Assembly: GCA_900074885.1 (NCBI GenBank)
Contig: FJUW01000070.1
Location: 120,448 to 184,447 of the forward strand
From: Rhynchosporium graminicola
Taxonomy: Eukaryota; Ascomycota; Leotiomycetes; Helotiales; Ploettnerulaceae
DNA length: 64,000 bases
Direction of reading: 5' to 3'
Both the position numbers and the translations under genes were made by a program. The notes beneath the pieces were generated by a model. The model was given only the letters and a program-made list of their open reading frames with translations. It did no database searches and was not told the DNA's origin. Within the stretch, counting starts at the first letter, position 1, and each line of letters opens with the position of its first letter. Shown one piece after another: positions 48,024-59,292 of this stretch.

Positions 48024-49796
48024 ATGTTATCTGAACCATTATCTCTCGTTGCCGCCCTCTTTGGAGGCATCCTCCTTCTACAAGCACAACTAGCAGCAGC
48101 AGTGACCCCTCTGACGCCTCCAATATGCTCGGTAGGTAGGAACGCAGGCAAACATCAGACAAGATGGAGCTGACCAGCAGGTGAACTGTACTATCACTAC
48201 CCTGAGTGCCGCAGGTTGTACTCTGACAAATGTTCAAAATTGCCTGTGTACCAACATGACCTTACAATTGCAACTTGCAAATTGTGTATATAAATCCTGT
48301 AACTTTACTGAGCAGCAGAGTATGTTTTATCTCAACTTGCTTCTCTACAAATGTTCCTTCGCTTATCCAATTATAGCTGCAGCACACATTCTTCAAGATC
48401 AACTTTGCCTTGGAGTTCCTCCCTTGGAATCTCGTGAGACTGAGATAATTCGTGGCCAATATTTACTGGCTGCGTTTACATTTCCAATCGTCATTCTCCG
48501 TATGATTTCGCGGATCTGGGTTGCCCGGAGAGTATGGTGGGATGATTGGATGGTGGTTATTGCAGCAGTAAGTGCCGTGCAAAGAACTCTTGTGCGAAAA
48601 ACATCTAGCTGAACTTCTTAGACCTTCATGATACCGAATACGGTTATTCCGATTTGGAGTAAGTCCAGCTGAAGTTTTCAGACATTTCACACATATGCTC
48701 ATGTAATGTAGCTGCGTATCATGGATTTGGCCTGCACATTTGGAACGTTCATCCAGAAAAAATCATTATCCTAACAAAGGTAGCACTTCAATCTGAGCGG
48801 ATTGTACTTCATGTGCACTAGCTGACAAAAGATAGTTGTATTATGTTGCCACTATTTTCTACGCAATCATCCAAAACCTGGCGAAATTTTCAATCCTCTT
48901 CCTGTACCTGCGCATCTTCCCCGCTCAAGGCTTCCGTCTTCTTGTTAAGATTTCAATGATCTTCATGCTCTGTCATACAATTGCTTTCACCCTATCTGTT
49001 ATATTTCAATGTACACCCATCAAGGCTATGTGGACATCTCCGATCGCTGGCAAATGCATGGATATGCACGCCTTGGGTGTCGCCGGCGCAGCACTTAGTA
49101 TCCTAGAAGATCTCGTTATTATCACGCTACCTGTCACTCAGCTGATGGCTCTACACCTTTCAAAGAAAAAGAGGGTCGCTCTGTTCTTAATGTTCGCACT
49201 TGGATCTCTGTAAGTTGATGAATCGAGCGCAATGATCCAGGACTAATCAATGACCGCAGAGCTTGCGTCGCCAGCATGGTTCGTCTCAAGGTCATCATCG
49301 ACTTCAATCCCAACCCTGGCGTAGACTCTACCTGTAAGACCTCTCTATGATCACCTGATGCAATGCTGACTGGCCATCTGCAGGGACAACCATCGATCCG
49401 ACGATCTGGTCTGATATCGAGACTTACATGGCAATCAATTGCTCCTGTCTCATGTGTCTCCGGCCTCTTATTTCAAAATGCTTCCCCAAAGTATTCGGCT
49501 CCACAAACGCGACAGATAATACTGCGTCAGATGCGAATGTATCATTTGACGACAAGATGAAACCGTACAGTAACTGCAAACGAGACACAGGCACGCCTTC
49601 CAAGCTGTGGGCAGACAGGTGGGGGAGCTCTACTTTTGGTACCCGGAGCAGCAGGAGTGACGATGATATTATTATTATCCAACAGAGAAATGCAGAAGAG
49701 TTGGAATTGCGGGAGATGCCCACAAGTCCGAGCACTAGGAATGGCTGTGGTACACCCGGAAGTGAGGAAATCGAGTCATTTCACCACGGAGTTTAG
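48024..49796 (+). CDS. CFEM-domain Pth11-like seven-TM receptor
   Basis: Eight exons (48024-48131, 48181-48319, 48377-48567, 48622-48658, 48712-48779, 48836-49209, 49260-49333, 49384-49796) give 467 aa; all phases match. Residues 1-27 are a signal peptide. The next ~70 residues carry eight cysteines in a CFEM pattern (ICS, NCT, GCT, NCLC, NCV, SCN, LCL). Seven membrane helices follow, beginning at QYLLAAFTFPIVILRMISRI, with the RVWWDDWMV motif typical of the 'rhodopsin-like' fungal integral membrane family and a conserved FQCTPI. The cytosolic tail of about 110 residues is Ser/Thr-rich. Such receptors (Pth11 type) sense host surfaces or other signals in plant-associated fungi. Intron 1 ends in a tandem CAGCAG acceptor, which could add one Gln. 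Confidence 0.88.
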
Positions 49797-51026
49797 ATGC
49801 TTGGTTGTGAGATTTGATGTATATCTGCTCATCAAGATCTATCGGAACAATTAAAATCCTACATTCGATAAGCACAATGGGAATTTCGCAAGCTATCAGC
49901 CAGTAACCTTCGAGTGTCTCATGTAGCCTCACAAGGCCACCCTCCCCCGCTCCGAGACAAGATTGTGTCGTAACAATGGCCGGACCAATGGATTGGAGTG
50001 TTGGAGGCCGCGCAACCAGGGATGGCTCAGCCCGAAGTACGAGCTAATGATAAAGTAGATGTCTCGAAATACGCCTAAAATTTGAAGTCTGATACGCATC
50101 ATCAAGTTACGATTTATGGTTATTGGTGCAAATTGAATGTGATGGCCCTAGCAACGAAGTGCAACTCAGCCTTTGTCTAAAGAATAAATCGCCTCTATTA
50201 TCACCGCCAATAAGCTTCATGCTGCCTTGGTGAGAGCATTGATGCTGGAACTAGTCGTCTGTTATATCTAAACGTCCGTACGGCGTCGAAATTTCGAGCT
50301 AATTGATTCTCTGACGTAACTCTATCAGTGGGTGCCAAAATTCATTTATCAGCGCCTGTCACTAAGCGATTCTGCCTAATTCTTGCTTTGATATATTCCC
50401 ACGCACGAGCACAGCGTATTTAATAATCCTAAAAACTTGAAAAATATATTCACACTTTTCTACTTATCACCGTGTCAGGAAGCTTCAATCTTATTGCCTC
50501 GAATAAAGATATTTATTAATGAAGTGTATTTTAGATGAGAAATCGATCTTAATTTTTTTAGTATTTTCAGCTTTAGTTACTAATGATTACTCTCTGAACG
50601 AGATTATATTTAATTGACGTAATAATAAAGACTCAACGTAATTTGAGTATACTTGACTTGAGTTGAGTGCTTATTAGCGTGTTGATCAAGCTTCCGAATC
50701 CACAAATGATCGTTATGTGAGTTAATTGATCCTGAAAAATTCGAAACGAGGCTAACTATACATAAATTCATGAGGGCTACGACGACGTGATGATAATTCT
50801 CCGATTTGATAGGTCGGGAGTGTTTGAGAGAGGCAGATTATACAGTCCAAAACAAAAGCGGAGGGAAGTTATAATTTGTCCATAGATTTACGGTCTTTGT
50901 TATTGAAGTATCAATGTTGTTGTTTCGCTATGGGGACGTCTCGGGATATAGAAACGGACGTTATTCCTTTGTGCTGCTAAGATGATGACCACTGACTGAA
51001 AATCCATGTATTGAGAAACTCTAAAA
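49797..51026. other. Intergenic, AT-rich
   Basis: 1.2 kb with no gene seen. AT-rich from about 50390 to 50680. Confidence 0.5.
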
Positions 51027-51057
51027 CTATGCAACAACTTCAAAAAGGAAAATTGAA

Positions 51058-51417
51058 ATGATCACCAAGGTTATACTAAAGGAAAAACCCGCAGGTTTCA
51101 ATGATATTTTTCCTCCCCTGGAAGATGATAAGAGGGTCAGATCTGGTAGTAGACTACTGGACGCTAAGCTTGTTATAGTAGTAGAACTTGAGCCCGGATT
51201 TGAGCTCAAGATAGTGTCCGCTGCTGGAGATAACACCGAAGAGTTTGATCTGGTCGTCGTGAATTGCTTAGTTGATGGAGCACTTCGCGAAGTAGTGCTG
51301 AAATTACTATTGTCGCTGGAGGAGACCAAGCTGGAGAAAATCAAGCTGGAGGCAACTTCATTAGCAGAGGCTGAAAGCAAGGAAGCTGAGCTGGACATAG
51401 CAGCTACTAAGCCTTAA
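51058..51417 (+). CDS. Ambiguous ORF (overlapping antisense ORF at 51027-51398)
   Basis: 119 codons from ATG at 51058; the product is acidic, rich in Leu, Glu, Val (ELDIAATKP end). The minus strand over almost the same bases (51398-51027) encodes 123 residues that are Ser/Thr-rich with a hydrophobic C-terminus, such as a mucin-like exported protein might have. Only one, or neither, is likely to be real. The hAT element begins 40 bases after the plus-strand stop. I recognise no family in either. Confidence 0.25.
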   Translation: MITKVILKEKPAGFNDIFPPLEDDKRVRSGSRLLDAKLVIVVELEPGFELKIVSAAGDNTEEFDLVVVNCLVDGALREVVLKLLLSLEETKLEKIKLEATSLAEAESKEAELDIAATKP

Positions 51418-51448
51418 GGAGTACCATTTGTCCCCTATATACTCGCTA

Positions 51449-51456
51449 GAGCAGTC
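51449..51456 (+). repeat. 8-bp target site duplication, left
   Basis: GAGCAGTC directly before the element; the same 8 bases follow the right end at 54891. Confidence 0.9.
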
Positions 51457-51471
51457 CAGTGTGACAAATGA

Positions 51472-51585
51472 GTAGAGTAGAGTAGAGTAGTAGGCGCTAC
51501 TCTACTCTACTCTACTATAAATAAACTACTACTCTAACTCTACTCTACTCTACTCTACTACTCTAGAGTACTACTCAAGTAGTAG
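51472..51585 (+). repeat. Left subterminal AGTAG/CTACT arrays of the hAT element
   Basis: Just inside the left terminal repeat, AGTAG units run on the plus strand, switch to CTACT arrays and include TCTAGAGTACTACT. The region can fold on itself and mirrors the arrays at the right end. Confidence 0.85.
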
Positions 51586-52739
51586 TCATGTGACTAGATA
51601 CTAGCCTAATCGGAACTAGAGAGCGGGAGCGTTACCTAAAAGGCTTAGCTACAGCTCGTCCCGCGTAGAACCTTCGCGTAGTAACGCCTTATAGAGTATT
51701 TATCATATTGATTATCAAGCTATATTCGAAGCGTTTCTTCATATTATAAATCGATTCTTAATTTATAATAGTAATTTCTAAGCTTTAGAATTATCTAGAA
51801 GTTAATACCTCTCTATATAATAACGATTTCTTTCGATAAAGTCTTTCCTTTCTCTTTTTATTAAAGTATTCTCTTTATATCTTTATAACTACTACTCTCG
51901 ACTACTACTCTTATTATTACTCCTAACTACTATTATTATCCTATAATAGCTAATAAAACCTCTATCTCTTTGAATATATTTCAAAACTCTTCGGATTTTA
52001 AACTCGACGAATCAAAAGATAGCTCAATTTTTAAAAGAGGGCTATTCTCTAAAACCTTAGACCCTATTAAGGAGAACCCTGAAAATATCGAAAACTATCG
52101 ATCAGTTACTATTAGATATTTACAAGCTAATTATAAGTAAGTTATTAAATAAATCCTTCTAATTATATTATAATATACTAACTTATAAATTATTAGTAAA
52201 ACCTAGAAGAATCAAAGAGTTTACGCTTCTACTAGTAACTATATTACTTACTATAAGAACTCTCATAAAGCCTTTAATATAAGAAGGTTTTTAAATAATA
52301 TCGATGTTAACAGGAGTAAGTTATTTTAATCTTAATAAAACTTTATAACTATATAAATACTAATAGTTATTATTAGATACCTCGGATATTACAGAGTCTT
52401 CATAAAGTACTAATAATATATTCGACGCTTTCACTCGATAAAGAGCTAATAAAAGGCCGAAATCACCTGATGAGAAGTTTAATATTAATAAGTTTAAGAA
52501 GTTACTTTTTAGATTTATTATATTGAATAATATCTCCTTTCGAGCAATTACTTCGGAATCATTTAAAGGATTACTATTCTACCTGAATAAGTAAGTATAA
52601 CCTTTATATAAACTATATATATACTAATAATACTTTATAGTGAGATCCCTAGTCTATACTATTAATCTCTTAAAGAAGACTTAAACTCTTTATATTTAGA
52701 GAAAAAGTCTCTTATTTAAGAAGAGACTAAAGATAATAT

Positions 52740-54560
52740 TAAAACAAACGGTTCTTTTAGTCTAACTTTAGACGCTTGGATTACTATTAATTAAGATACT
52801 TATCTCAGAATTACTCTATAAGTTATTATACCTTATATAAGTTATTATTATATACTAACTTATTATAGTTATTTTATTAATAAGAACTTCGAGCTAAAGT
52901 CTTATCTATTATCAATAAGAGACTTAAAAGAGCCTCACTCAGGTCGTTACTTATTCGAAGAGTTACTAAAGTCTTTATAAGATTATAATATAGAATATAA
53001 TATCTCTAGGTACATAACTTTAATATAGATTAATATTATTATAGATAAAGCTAACTATTAAATAGTATTACTAGAGATAACACTAGCTCAAACAATACTC
53101 TAATAAAAGAGTTAAGAAGTTATTACGATATCTCCGGAATAATATTTCAAGGCGATATATCTTATATTACTCACGTACTTAATCTAGTCGTTTAAGATAT
53201 ATTAAAAGCGATTATTAAAGACGCTTATAACGACTTAGATAATATCGATATTTATAATATCGAAAACGAATAAGTTAAAGATATTATTCCGAATAGTAAG
53301 TTATATTGAATCTGTCTTCTATTATCTTAATACTAATATTATATTAAGGTACTTCTTTATGGAAAAGAATTCGGAAAATTATATTCGGTATTAAGTACTC
53401 TCAGGAGAATATAAGACTATTAAAGAGCCAAATTCAAGCTCTAAATATCAAAGAAGCTAGAATACCTTAATTAGATAAGTATTATCTAATTCTTATTTAT
53501 TATTATATATATTAACTAATATTAGATCAGAAAACTAGGTAGTCTTCAATAGCTAATATACTAAAAGACTTCTTATACTTCTAGCCAGCTATTAAGCTAG
53601 TTATTACTTCTTCGAAATCGAAGGTCTTTAAGACGAATAGAGATATTCTTCTATTAAAAGACTCAGATATTCAATACTTAGAAAAATACCTTAAGATATT
53701 TAATATCTTTATAAAGGCTACTACGAAATTACAAGCCGATAAATATCAAACTATATATTATTTAATCCCTAAGGTTTATAGTATATATACTCGGCTAGAG
53801 AATATAAGAGAAGAACTAAACATAAGTACTAAGATCTTAATATTTAAATATATACTAATAAATAAATAGGATCTAGTCTTTAGAGAAACTATAAATAAGA
53901 GTATCACTAAATTAAGGAAATATTACCATAAAAAGGGTATTAACCTTAATAATAGAGCTTTATATCTATCTTTAATTCTAGACCCTAGAATAAAAAGAGA
54001 CAGTCTAGAGCTTATTAGCCTTACTAGAGGTAAATCTATTGATATCTTTAATCGATTAAAAGAAGTATATAATACGTAAGTTATCTTTTAATATATAATA
54101 TAACTAATAATATTAACTTTAACTTATAGTTATAAATAAGACTATTTATTAAGTTTACCTCCGTTATAAGAAGCTAAGAATATAAATATAAATCGAGACG
54201 ACGAGGACGACTTAGATATATATATTAGAAACGAAGAAGAAGAGCTCGATGAATTTACTCTTTATTTTGAAGAAAGAAGAGCTAATAAGAACGTAAGTCT
54301 TTCTTTTATTTAAATAATAAATAATAAACTTACTAACTATATTATTAGGTACGCCCTTTAACCTTTTAGGCTAATAATAAAGATAAATATCCGGTATTAT
54401 TATTAATAGCTCGAAACTATTTACAAATTCCGGCTACTTCAGCTTCTTCTGAAAGATTCTTTAGTCAAGGGGCTCTTATTGTTAATAAGCTACGAAATAG
54501 GCTTAGTGAAGAGACCTTTAAGTTAATTATCTCACTTAAAAGCTAGGGTATCTTTAAAGA
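52740..54560 (+). pseudogene. Decayed hAT transposase
   Basis: Coding remnants on the plus strand. Near 52749 the reading gives SLTLDAWITIN, a stop where Gln/Trp is expected, then DTYLRITL; this fits the hAT core. At about 54405-54560 the C-terminal dimerisation domain reads ARNYLQIPATSASSERFFSQ, then GALIVNKLRNRL, then LIISLKS and a stop in place of Trp. Many stops and probable introns separate them. Confidence 0.8.
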
Positions 54561-54744
54561 TATAGAGCTTAGAGGACAAGAAGAAGCTAGTCCTAATATA
54601 GCCAAGGACTTATTTATTATTAATTAGTTTATTTGTATTTAGTTACTTAGTTTCTCTTTTATTTATATATACTATAGACTAGGAGAATCTAAGACTTTCT
54701 ATAAGTCTTTAGATATAATTATTATTTTCACTATTACTAGTCTA

Positions 54745-54875
54745 CTACTAAACTACTCTAGAGTAGTCAAAAATCACTACTTTAATTCTACTCTAGAGTA
54801 GTTGAAAATATAACTACTCTAATTCTACTCTACTCTACTCTACTACTCTAGAATACTACTCGAGTAGTAGAGTAG
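54745..54875 (+). repeat. Right subterminal AGTAG/CTACT arrays of the hAT element
   Basis: CTACT and AGTAG arrays with TCTAGAGTAG motifs just inside the right terminal repeat, the mirror of the left end. Confidence 0.85.
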
Positions 54876-54890
54876 AAATTTGTCACACTG

Positions 54891-54898
54891 GAGCAGTC
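54891..54898 (+). repeat. 8-bp target site duplication, right
   Basis: GAGCAGTC, identical to 51449-51456. Confidence 0.9.
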
Positions 54899-56289
54899 TG
54901 ATTGACCCTTTAACAGCAACTATTGTTGTAATAAAGCTTGTGTCGCCCACTGACCAAGACCATGATGATGATGATGATAGTTATTTTCGTCCGTCGGAGG
55001 TACATCGTAGATGTACTCTCCTAAGGCCTCCTAGGGGCATGAGGATGTGTCTAGCTGAGGGCTCATATGTACAAGTACAAAGCCTCAGAGGATAGTATCG
55101 GTGGCCCAATGGGCAAGTCAGCTACAGCTCCTATCTCCGCTAGCTGAGACAGTTGCGCCAGAATGAATGAAACGGGGCATGCTCTTGTTGCAGGTGGAGA
55201 CCGCTATTTGACAAAGGAAAATTGCAAGTTGCCTCCTCTTTTGAATTCCCAACTCCTGTAAGTATACATACCTCCGTACCTCCCTCCCAGACCCAAACCC
55301 AAATAAAATCGTAAGGTAGTAAGTGGACCTGTTAGTCCACGGAGCACTCAGTGCCCTTTTCCCAGAGGAAGTTCCCAGGGAAGGTCGGATTTTTTGTCGT
55401 TTAGAGGCTACTTACATAAACATCTCACTCTTGAGTACTATCATCAGAAGGCAGAACTTTCGATCATAACCCACTTTCGGATGCCAAATCCTGTCAAAAT
55501 GTATTGAGACCACTCACGCAACACCACTATATAAGATAGGATGTCTGACATTCAAATCTAATACTCGACAGCGATGAGTCAGGACACAGCCACAAGGGTC
55601 TACGAGTATTTTTGGATGTTGAAATTTACGCCCTTAAATAAAGAAGCGCTCCTACATTTTTTGTGACAAGGTCGGTCTTGTCATCAGCGGCCCTTCGCAA
55701 GCTCCGGGGCCAAGGGACCTTGCTTCGCGCAATCTATAAGGTATTTAAGGATCCTCACAAACAGCTACCCTACGCAAGCTTCGGGGCTGTTTTGATTCGG
55801 GCATGGTAGCACCTAACAGGTTTCTGGGAAAGTCCGTAGCAGGCCGATAGCGTTTGTAAGCCGTATACTACGCGGGAGGAGAAGAATCCGTTAATCTAGT
55901 CTAATAAATAAGTAAGTAAAGACCGCAGGGACCGCAAAGATGCGTTTACAGGTACGCGTTTTCTGTGTTCCTACTTTTAGTCCGTGCACCTGCTACGGCC
56001 ACTCACAGCTACTCCACGTGACCGTACTTTAAGTAAGGATCCACATTTAGCACAGTGTAAGATAGATAGAAAGCTCCGGTTGTCCTGTACTCGTGGTTAA
56101 GGATAAATATACCCTCAACCCTGTCTTAATCAGCACGAGCCTCAGCAGCAAGGACCAGCATCCAATCATTTAATCACTTTCTGTCTGATCATAAGGGAGA
56201 ACCCGCTAAACCTCCGCAACAGGGTAGGGGATATTTATCCTTACTACCAAGTAATCATGTACAAGTCTATTGCTTCACGCGCCAGAAGC
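54899..56289. other. Intergenic, with repeat copy
   Basis: No gene seen. A short open frame at 54895-55095 with an Asp run (from GAT repeats near 54962) flanks the transposon. A dispersed repeat lies at 55662-55735. Confidence 0.45.
55662..55735 (+). repeat. Dispersed repeat, copy 2
   Basis: Begins TGTGACAAGGTC, then CGGCCCTTCGCAAGCTCCGG and CCAAGGGACCTTGC. It matches copy 1 (28190-28260, opposite strand) at most positions. The TG start suggests a solo LTR fragment or TE terminus. Confidence 0.7.
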
Positions 56290-56436
56290 CTAGGTTACCT
56301 TGGCTAAATCGGCACGCCTGTTTTGAGCTGGCCATTTCACATCTCCAATGTTTGCAACGTACTCGGGAATGTAGATGACAGTGAAAGCGGCGTGGGCAGT
56401 AGCGACACAGACGAGGAGGACGGAGAGAAGCTTCAT
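56290..56436 (-). CDS. Tiny secreted peptide ORF
   Basis: 48 residues from the ATG at 56436 on the minus strand. Residues 1-17 are a clean signal peptide (MKLLSVLLVCVATAHAA), then FTVIYIPEYVANIG and KWPAQNRRADLAKV. A possible weak TATA (TATACAAA) lies 35-45 bases upstream. An in-frame GTAACC after DLAK could be a donor, so a second short exon is possible. The mature part of about 30 residues has no cysteine. It may be a secreted peptide precursor or the first exon of a lost gene. Confidence 0.4.
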   Translation of the reverse strand: MKLLSVLLVCVATAHAAFTVIYIPEYVANIGDVKWPAQNRRADLAKVT

Positions 56437-58214
56437 GATCTAAATGACGGTAGACGTGCTGTGGAGTGAGGTTTGTATAAAGAGATGGGTCAAGGGTGCT
56501 TAGACGCGTCGACATTCATACACTTCTTATAAACAATGCTAATATAATATACTTCGTAGTCATTTTAATAGTGAGCAGGTGCGGCCATTGCTCAATTACA
56601 ATAGTACGTGGATTAATTTAACCTAATACATCGAAGGTTTTCAATTTGATTGAATTTACTTCCTATTTAAGGTAAGGATTTGATTCACCCGAATACCAGA
56701 TAGATACAGACAGCGATTTGTACATTAGTTAACACCTGTAGCAAATACCGAGTACTGCTCCTAAGCAGTAAATGATGGTTCAAAAGGCCTGACTTGAAAA
56801 TTCAGATCTGTCTTTACAAGTAAACTTGCCTTTGGTACCCTTATATAAAGTTCAGTTTTAAACATAATCAATCAATCACAGTTGCAAAACTAAGGTGTAC
56901 ATTACGTACTCGTACATGGGTACTACGGAGAGGCGGGACCACCCCGCAGTCCGGAGAGTTTGAGGACAATCAGAGGGCGATTATTAGTTGAGATGCAGAT
57001 TTCCGTAAAGTAAGGCTTTCCCGAGGAAGAGGGAATGCGGAAGCACACGCACCGCGCACATATCTCTCGCGATTGGGAATCTTTGTACTGCTGGCCTTGA
57101 GGTCCTGAACTTGACAAGAAATACGAAAGATGAGACTGCTCACGACGCACCAATTAATGACTGATGCGTTTAGTGGGTGGTAGATGCAGTACAGAGGTAT
57201 GTGATGTGATGTGATATGAGCAGAAAAGATGGAGAGTACGAGCACGAACGAGTAGATGAGCGGGCGAGCACCAGGATCCATAGAAGGGAGAATTCACAAC
57301 TAGGCGTAGGCGCTTGATATGGGCGTGCGAACAGAGGAGAGGATAGCTACTCTTACGAGCTTAGTACAGTATATATAAAAGCATGTATCAAGCTACGGCC
57401 AGTTATGTATGCAATCTTCTTGGGTAATGTTCAATAACTCTTACATAGTGTGGAAGATAACTAACTACATTTTACGAATTGTAAACTAGCGTACCCCATA
57501 CGGAGTAGCTTAACGAAGTCTACTTGTATTGCGAGGTAGGTACCTTCCGTACTACTCAGAGAGTACATAATTATTTACTTAGTAATATACGCAAGGGGGT
57601 GGACAGTGGATCTCGTCCGGCCTTGTCTTCTGGCTTATCACTTGAGGAAGTTCACAGAGAAATTTCTGGAAATGTAAATCGCTGATTAGAAGACTAACCT
57701 TGCTGCAATCAACGATGGGTGAGACCCACTGTCTACGCCCTTCCGTACTTACTGTAGTAGAATGAACGGTAAAAGAACCTAGATGTGTTTCTGCGGTTCA
57801 TGATTGGCACAGTTGCCGAGCTATATCCTTGCTCACTCTTTGCATTCACAAATAAACGAATCGTAGCGCAGTAGTTTGTACAATTCACCATGATCCATAA
57901 CTTCAAAAAGTCTATTAATTCTACTGGAAGGTCTATTGAAATCAAGCCGGAAGGAACACCTTATGAAATCATGGATGATTTAATAAGTCAACCATACTTC
58001 ATGTCCCAAGGTTTGCGTCCTGGCACGCTGCACTTGGCAATTTATCAGATTTACCAAAAGGCCAATGAAAGTGAAACCATTCCATTACCTACCCTACCGG
58101 ACCCAAATTGGCGACAGTATTCAATATATAGCGATTGAGGCCTACAGAGCTCGGTTGCTGCCGCACACCGGAAGATTTTACATTGTACCACAGGAAACAA
58201 CAAGTTCCTCGACC
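56437..58214. other. Intergenic, no gene seen
   Basis: 1.8 kb. The frames at 56970-57281 (minus) and 57890-58138 (plus) are open but have no supporting features. Confidence 0.45.
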
Positions 58215-59292
58215 ATGAAGCTCATTAGTATGATTCAGTTGGCGCTTGCCAGTTCAGCCTTGGCTGAGATCTCGCCCGCATTTTCCCCAGGCACAGGTCC
58301 ATACCCAGCGGTACATCAACCTTCATCAAACTGTTGACTTTCCTAACAAAATGCCTAGGCCCTTCCTTACACAAGACCCTGATCTTTTAAACCACACGAT
58401 CTTTGCGCCTATCTCCCCACCTCCAGGCAAGCTTCCTGTCCTTCTCTGGGGCCAAACAAGATGTACAGAGAATAGGTACAGTTTGGACGTCTCATATTTC
58501 CCACGAGTCATGTCTTTTACTTCAAACCATTTAACAAGCCTACTAACTCCCCTGCTATAGTACTTACCATGCCACCTTTCTTCTCGAGATTGCCTCTCAT
58601 GGGATCATGATCATCGCAGATGGTGACCCCGACGGAGCGGAAAACCCTATGGGCATGGATTACGTCTATTGGCCTTCTCCCAAAGGACTAGTTGAAGCAG
58701 CTGCCTGGATTATCAAGAACGCTGGCACCGGCAAATATCACAACGTAGATGCCACACGTCTAGCCGCCGGGGGACATAGTTGTGGTGCGATCCAGGCCTA
58801 CTTTGCCTACGCGCAGACCGACGAAATCAAATACCTTGGGATATTCGATTCTGGCGTGCGCAGGGATTCAGTCGTTTCCAAAGGCCTGGTCGACATTGTG
58901 AAGAAGATTTCGAAACCGATCTTTTATTTCCTAGGAGGACCAAAAGACACAGCTGGAGATAACGTGAGTGCTTCACTTGTTATATTTTAGAGAAATTACT
59001 TTCTTTGGAAGCTGACAAGTGGTAGGGCGTTATAGATTATTCGATTCTTCCTGCTAGTACTCCACGGTGGTTGGGGAGATATCTAGATTCAACCCATTGG
59101 GGCACTTTTCTTGATCCTCACGGTGGGGAATTTGGAGTCGCGGCATCGAAATGGGCTCAGTGGGTACTGAGAGGAAATGCGACTTCTGCAAAGTATTTCA
59201 TATCTACCGTGAATGTGACGGGAACTGCGCAATGGGCTGGGTGGAATGTTACTCATGCTAAGTTGGATCAACTGAAGGTTAATCCGATCTAA
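58215..59292 (+). CDS. Secreted alpha/beta hydrolase (esterase-like); first splice uncertain
   Basis: A frame-keeping model has four exons (58215-58296, 58376-58475, 58561-58963, 59026-59292), 283 aa. Residues 1-17 are a signal peptide (MKLISMIQLALASSALA). Then NHTIFAPISPP and KLPVLLWG lead to LEIASHGIMIIADGDP, the nucleophile elbow GGHSCGAIQ (Ser in G-H-S-C-G), PIFYFLGGPKD and a His in DSTHWG. This order matches a family of fungal secreted alpha/beta hydrolases of unknown substrate. The more attractive first intron (58311-58358: GTACAT, CCTAAC branch, CCTAG) would keep the expected GTGPYPA but shifts the frame by one. So either the less usual 58297-58375 intron is used or the gene carries a one-base defect. 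Confidence 0.7.

Larger units (their letters stand above)
51457..54890 (+). mobile_element. hAT-family DNA transposon, RIP-like decay
   Basis: A 3434-bp element bounded by terminal inverted repeats CAGTGTGACAAAT (right end reads ATTTGTCACACTG) and by the 8-bp duplication GAGCAGTC, the length expected for hAT. Inside, the transposase can be recognised despite stops: near 52749 a SLTLDAWITIN-like stretch (hAT catalytic core with its Asp), and near 54420-54560 the C-terminal dimerisation domain, reading IPATSASSERFFS, then VNKLRNRLSEET. The sequence is very AT-rich with frequent TA dinucleotides, and stops lie where Trp or Gln is expected, the pattern left by RIP. No full ORF survives, so it is non-autonomous. 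Sharp TIRs and duplications show a clean single insertion. Confidence 0.93.
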
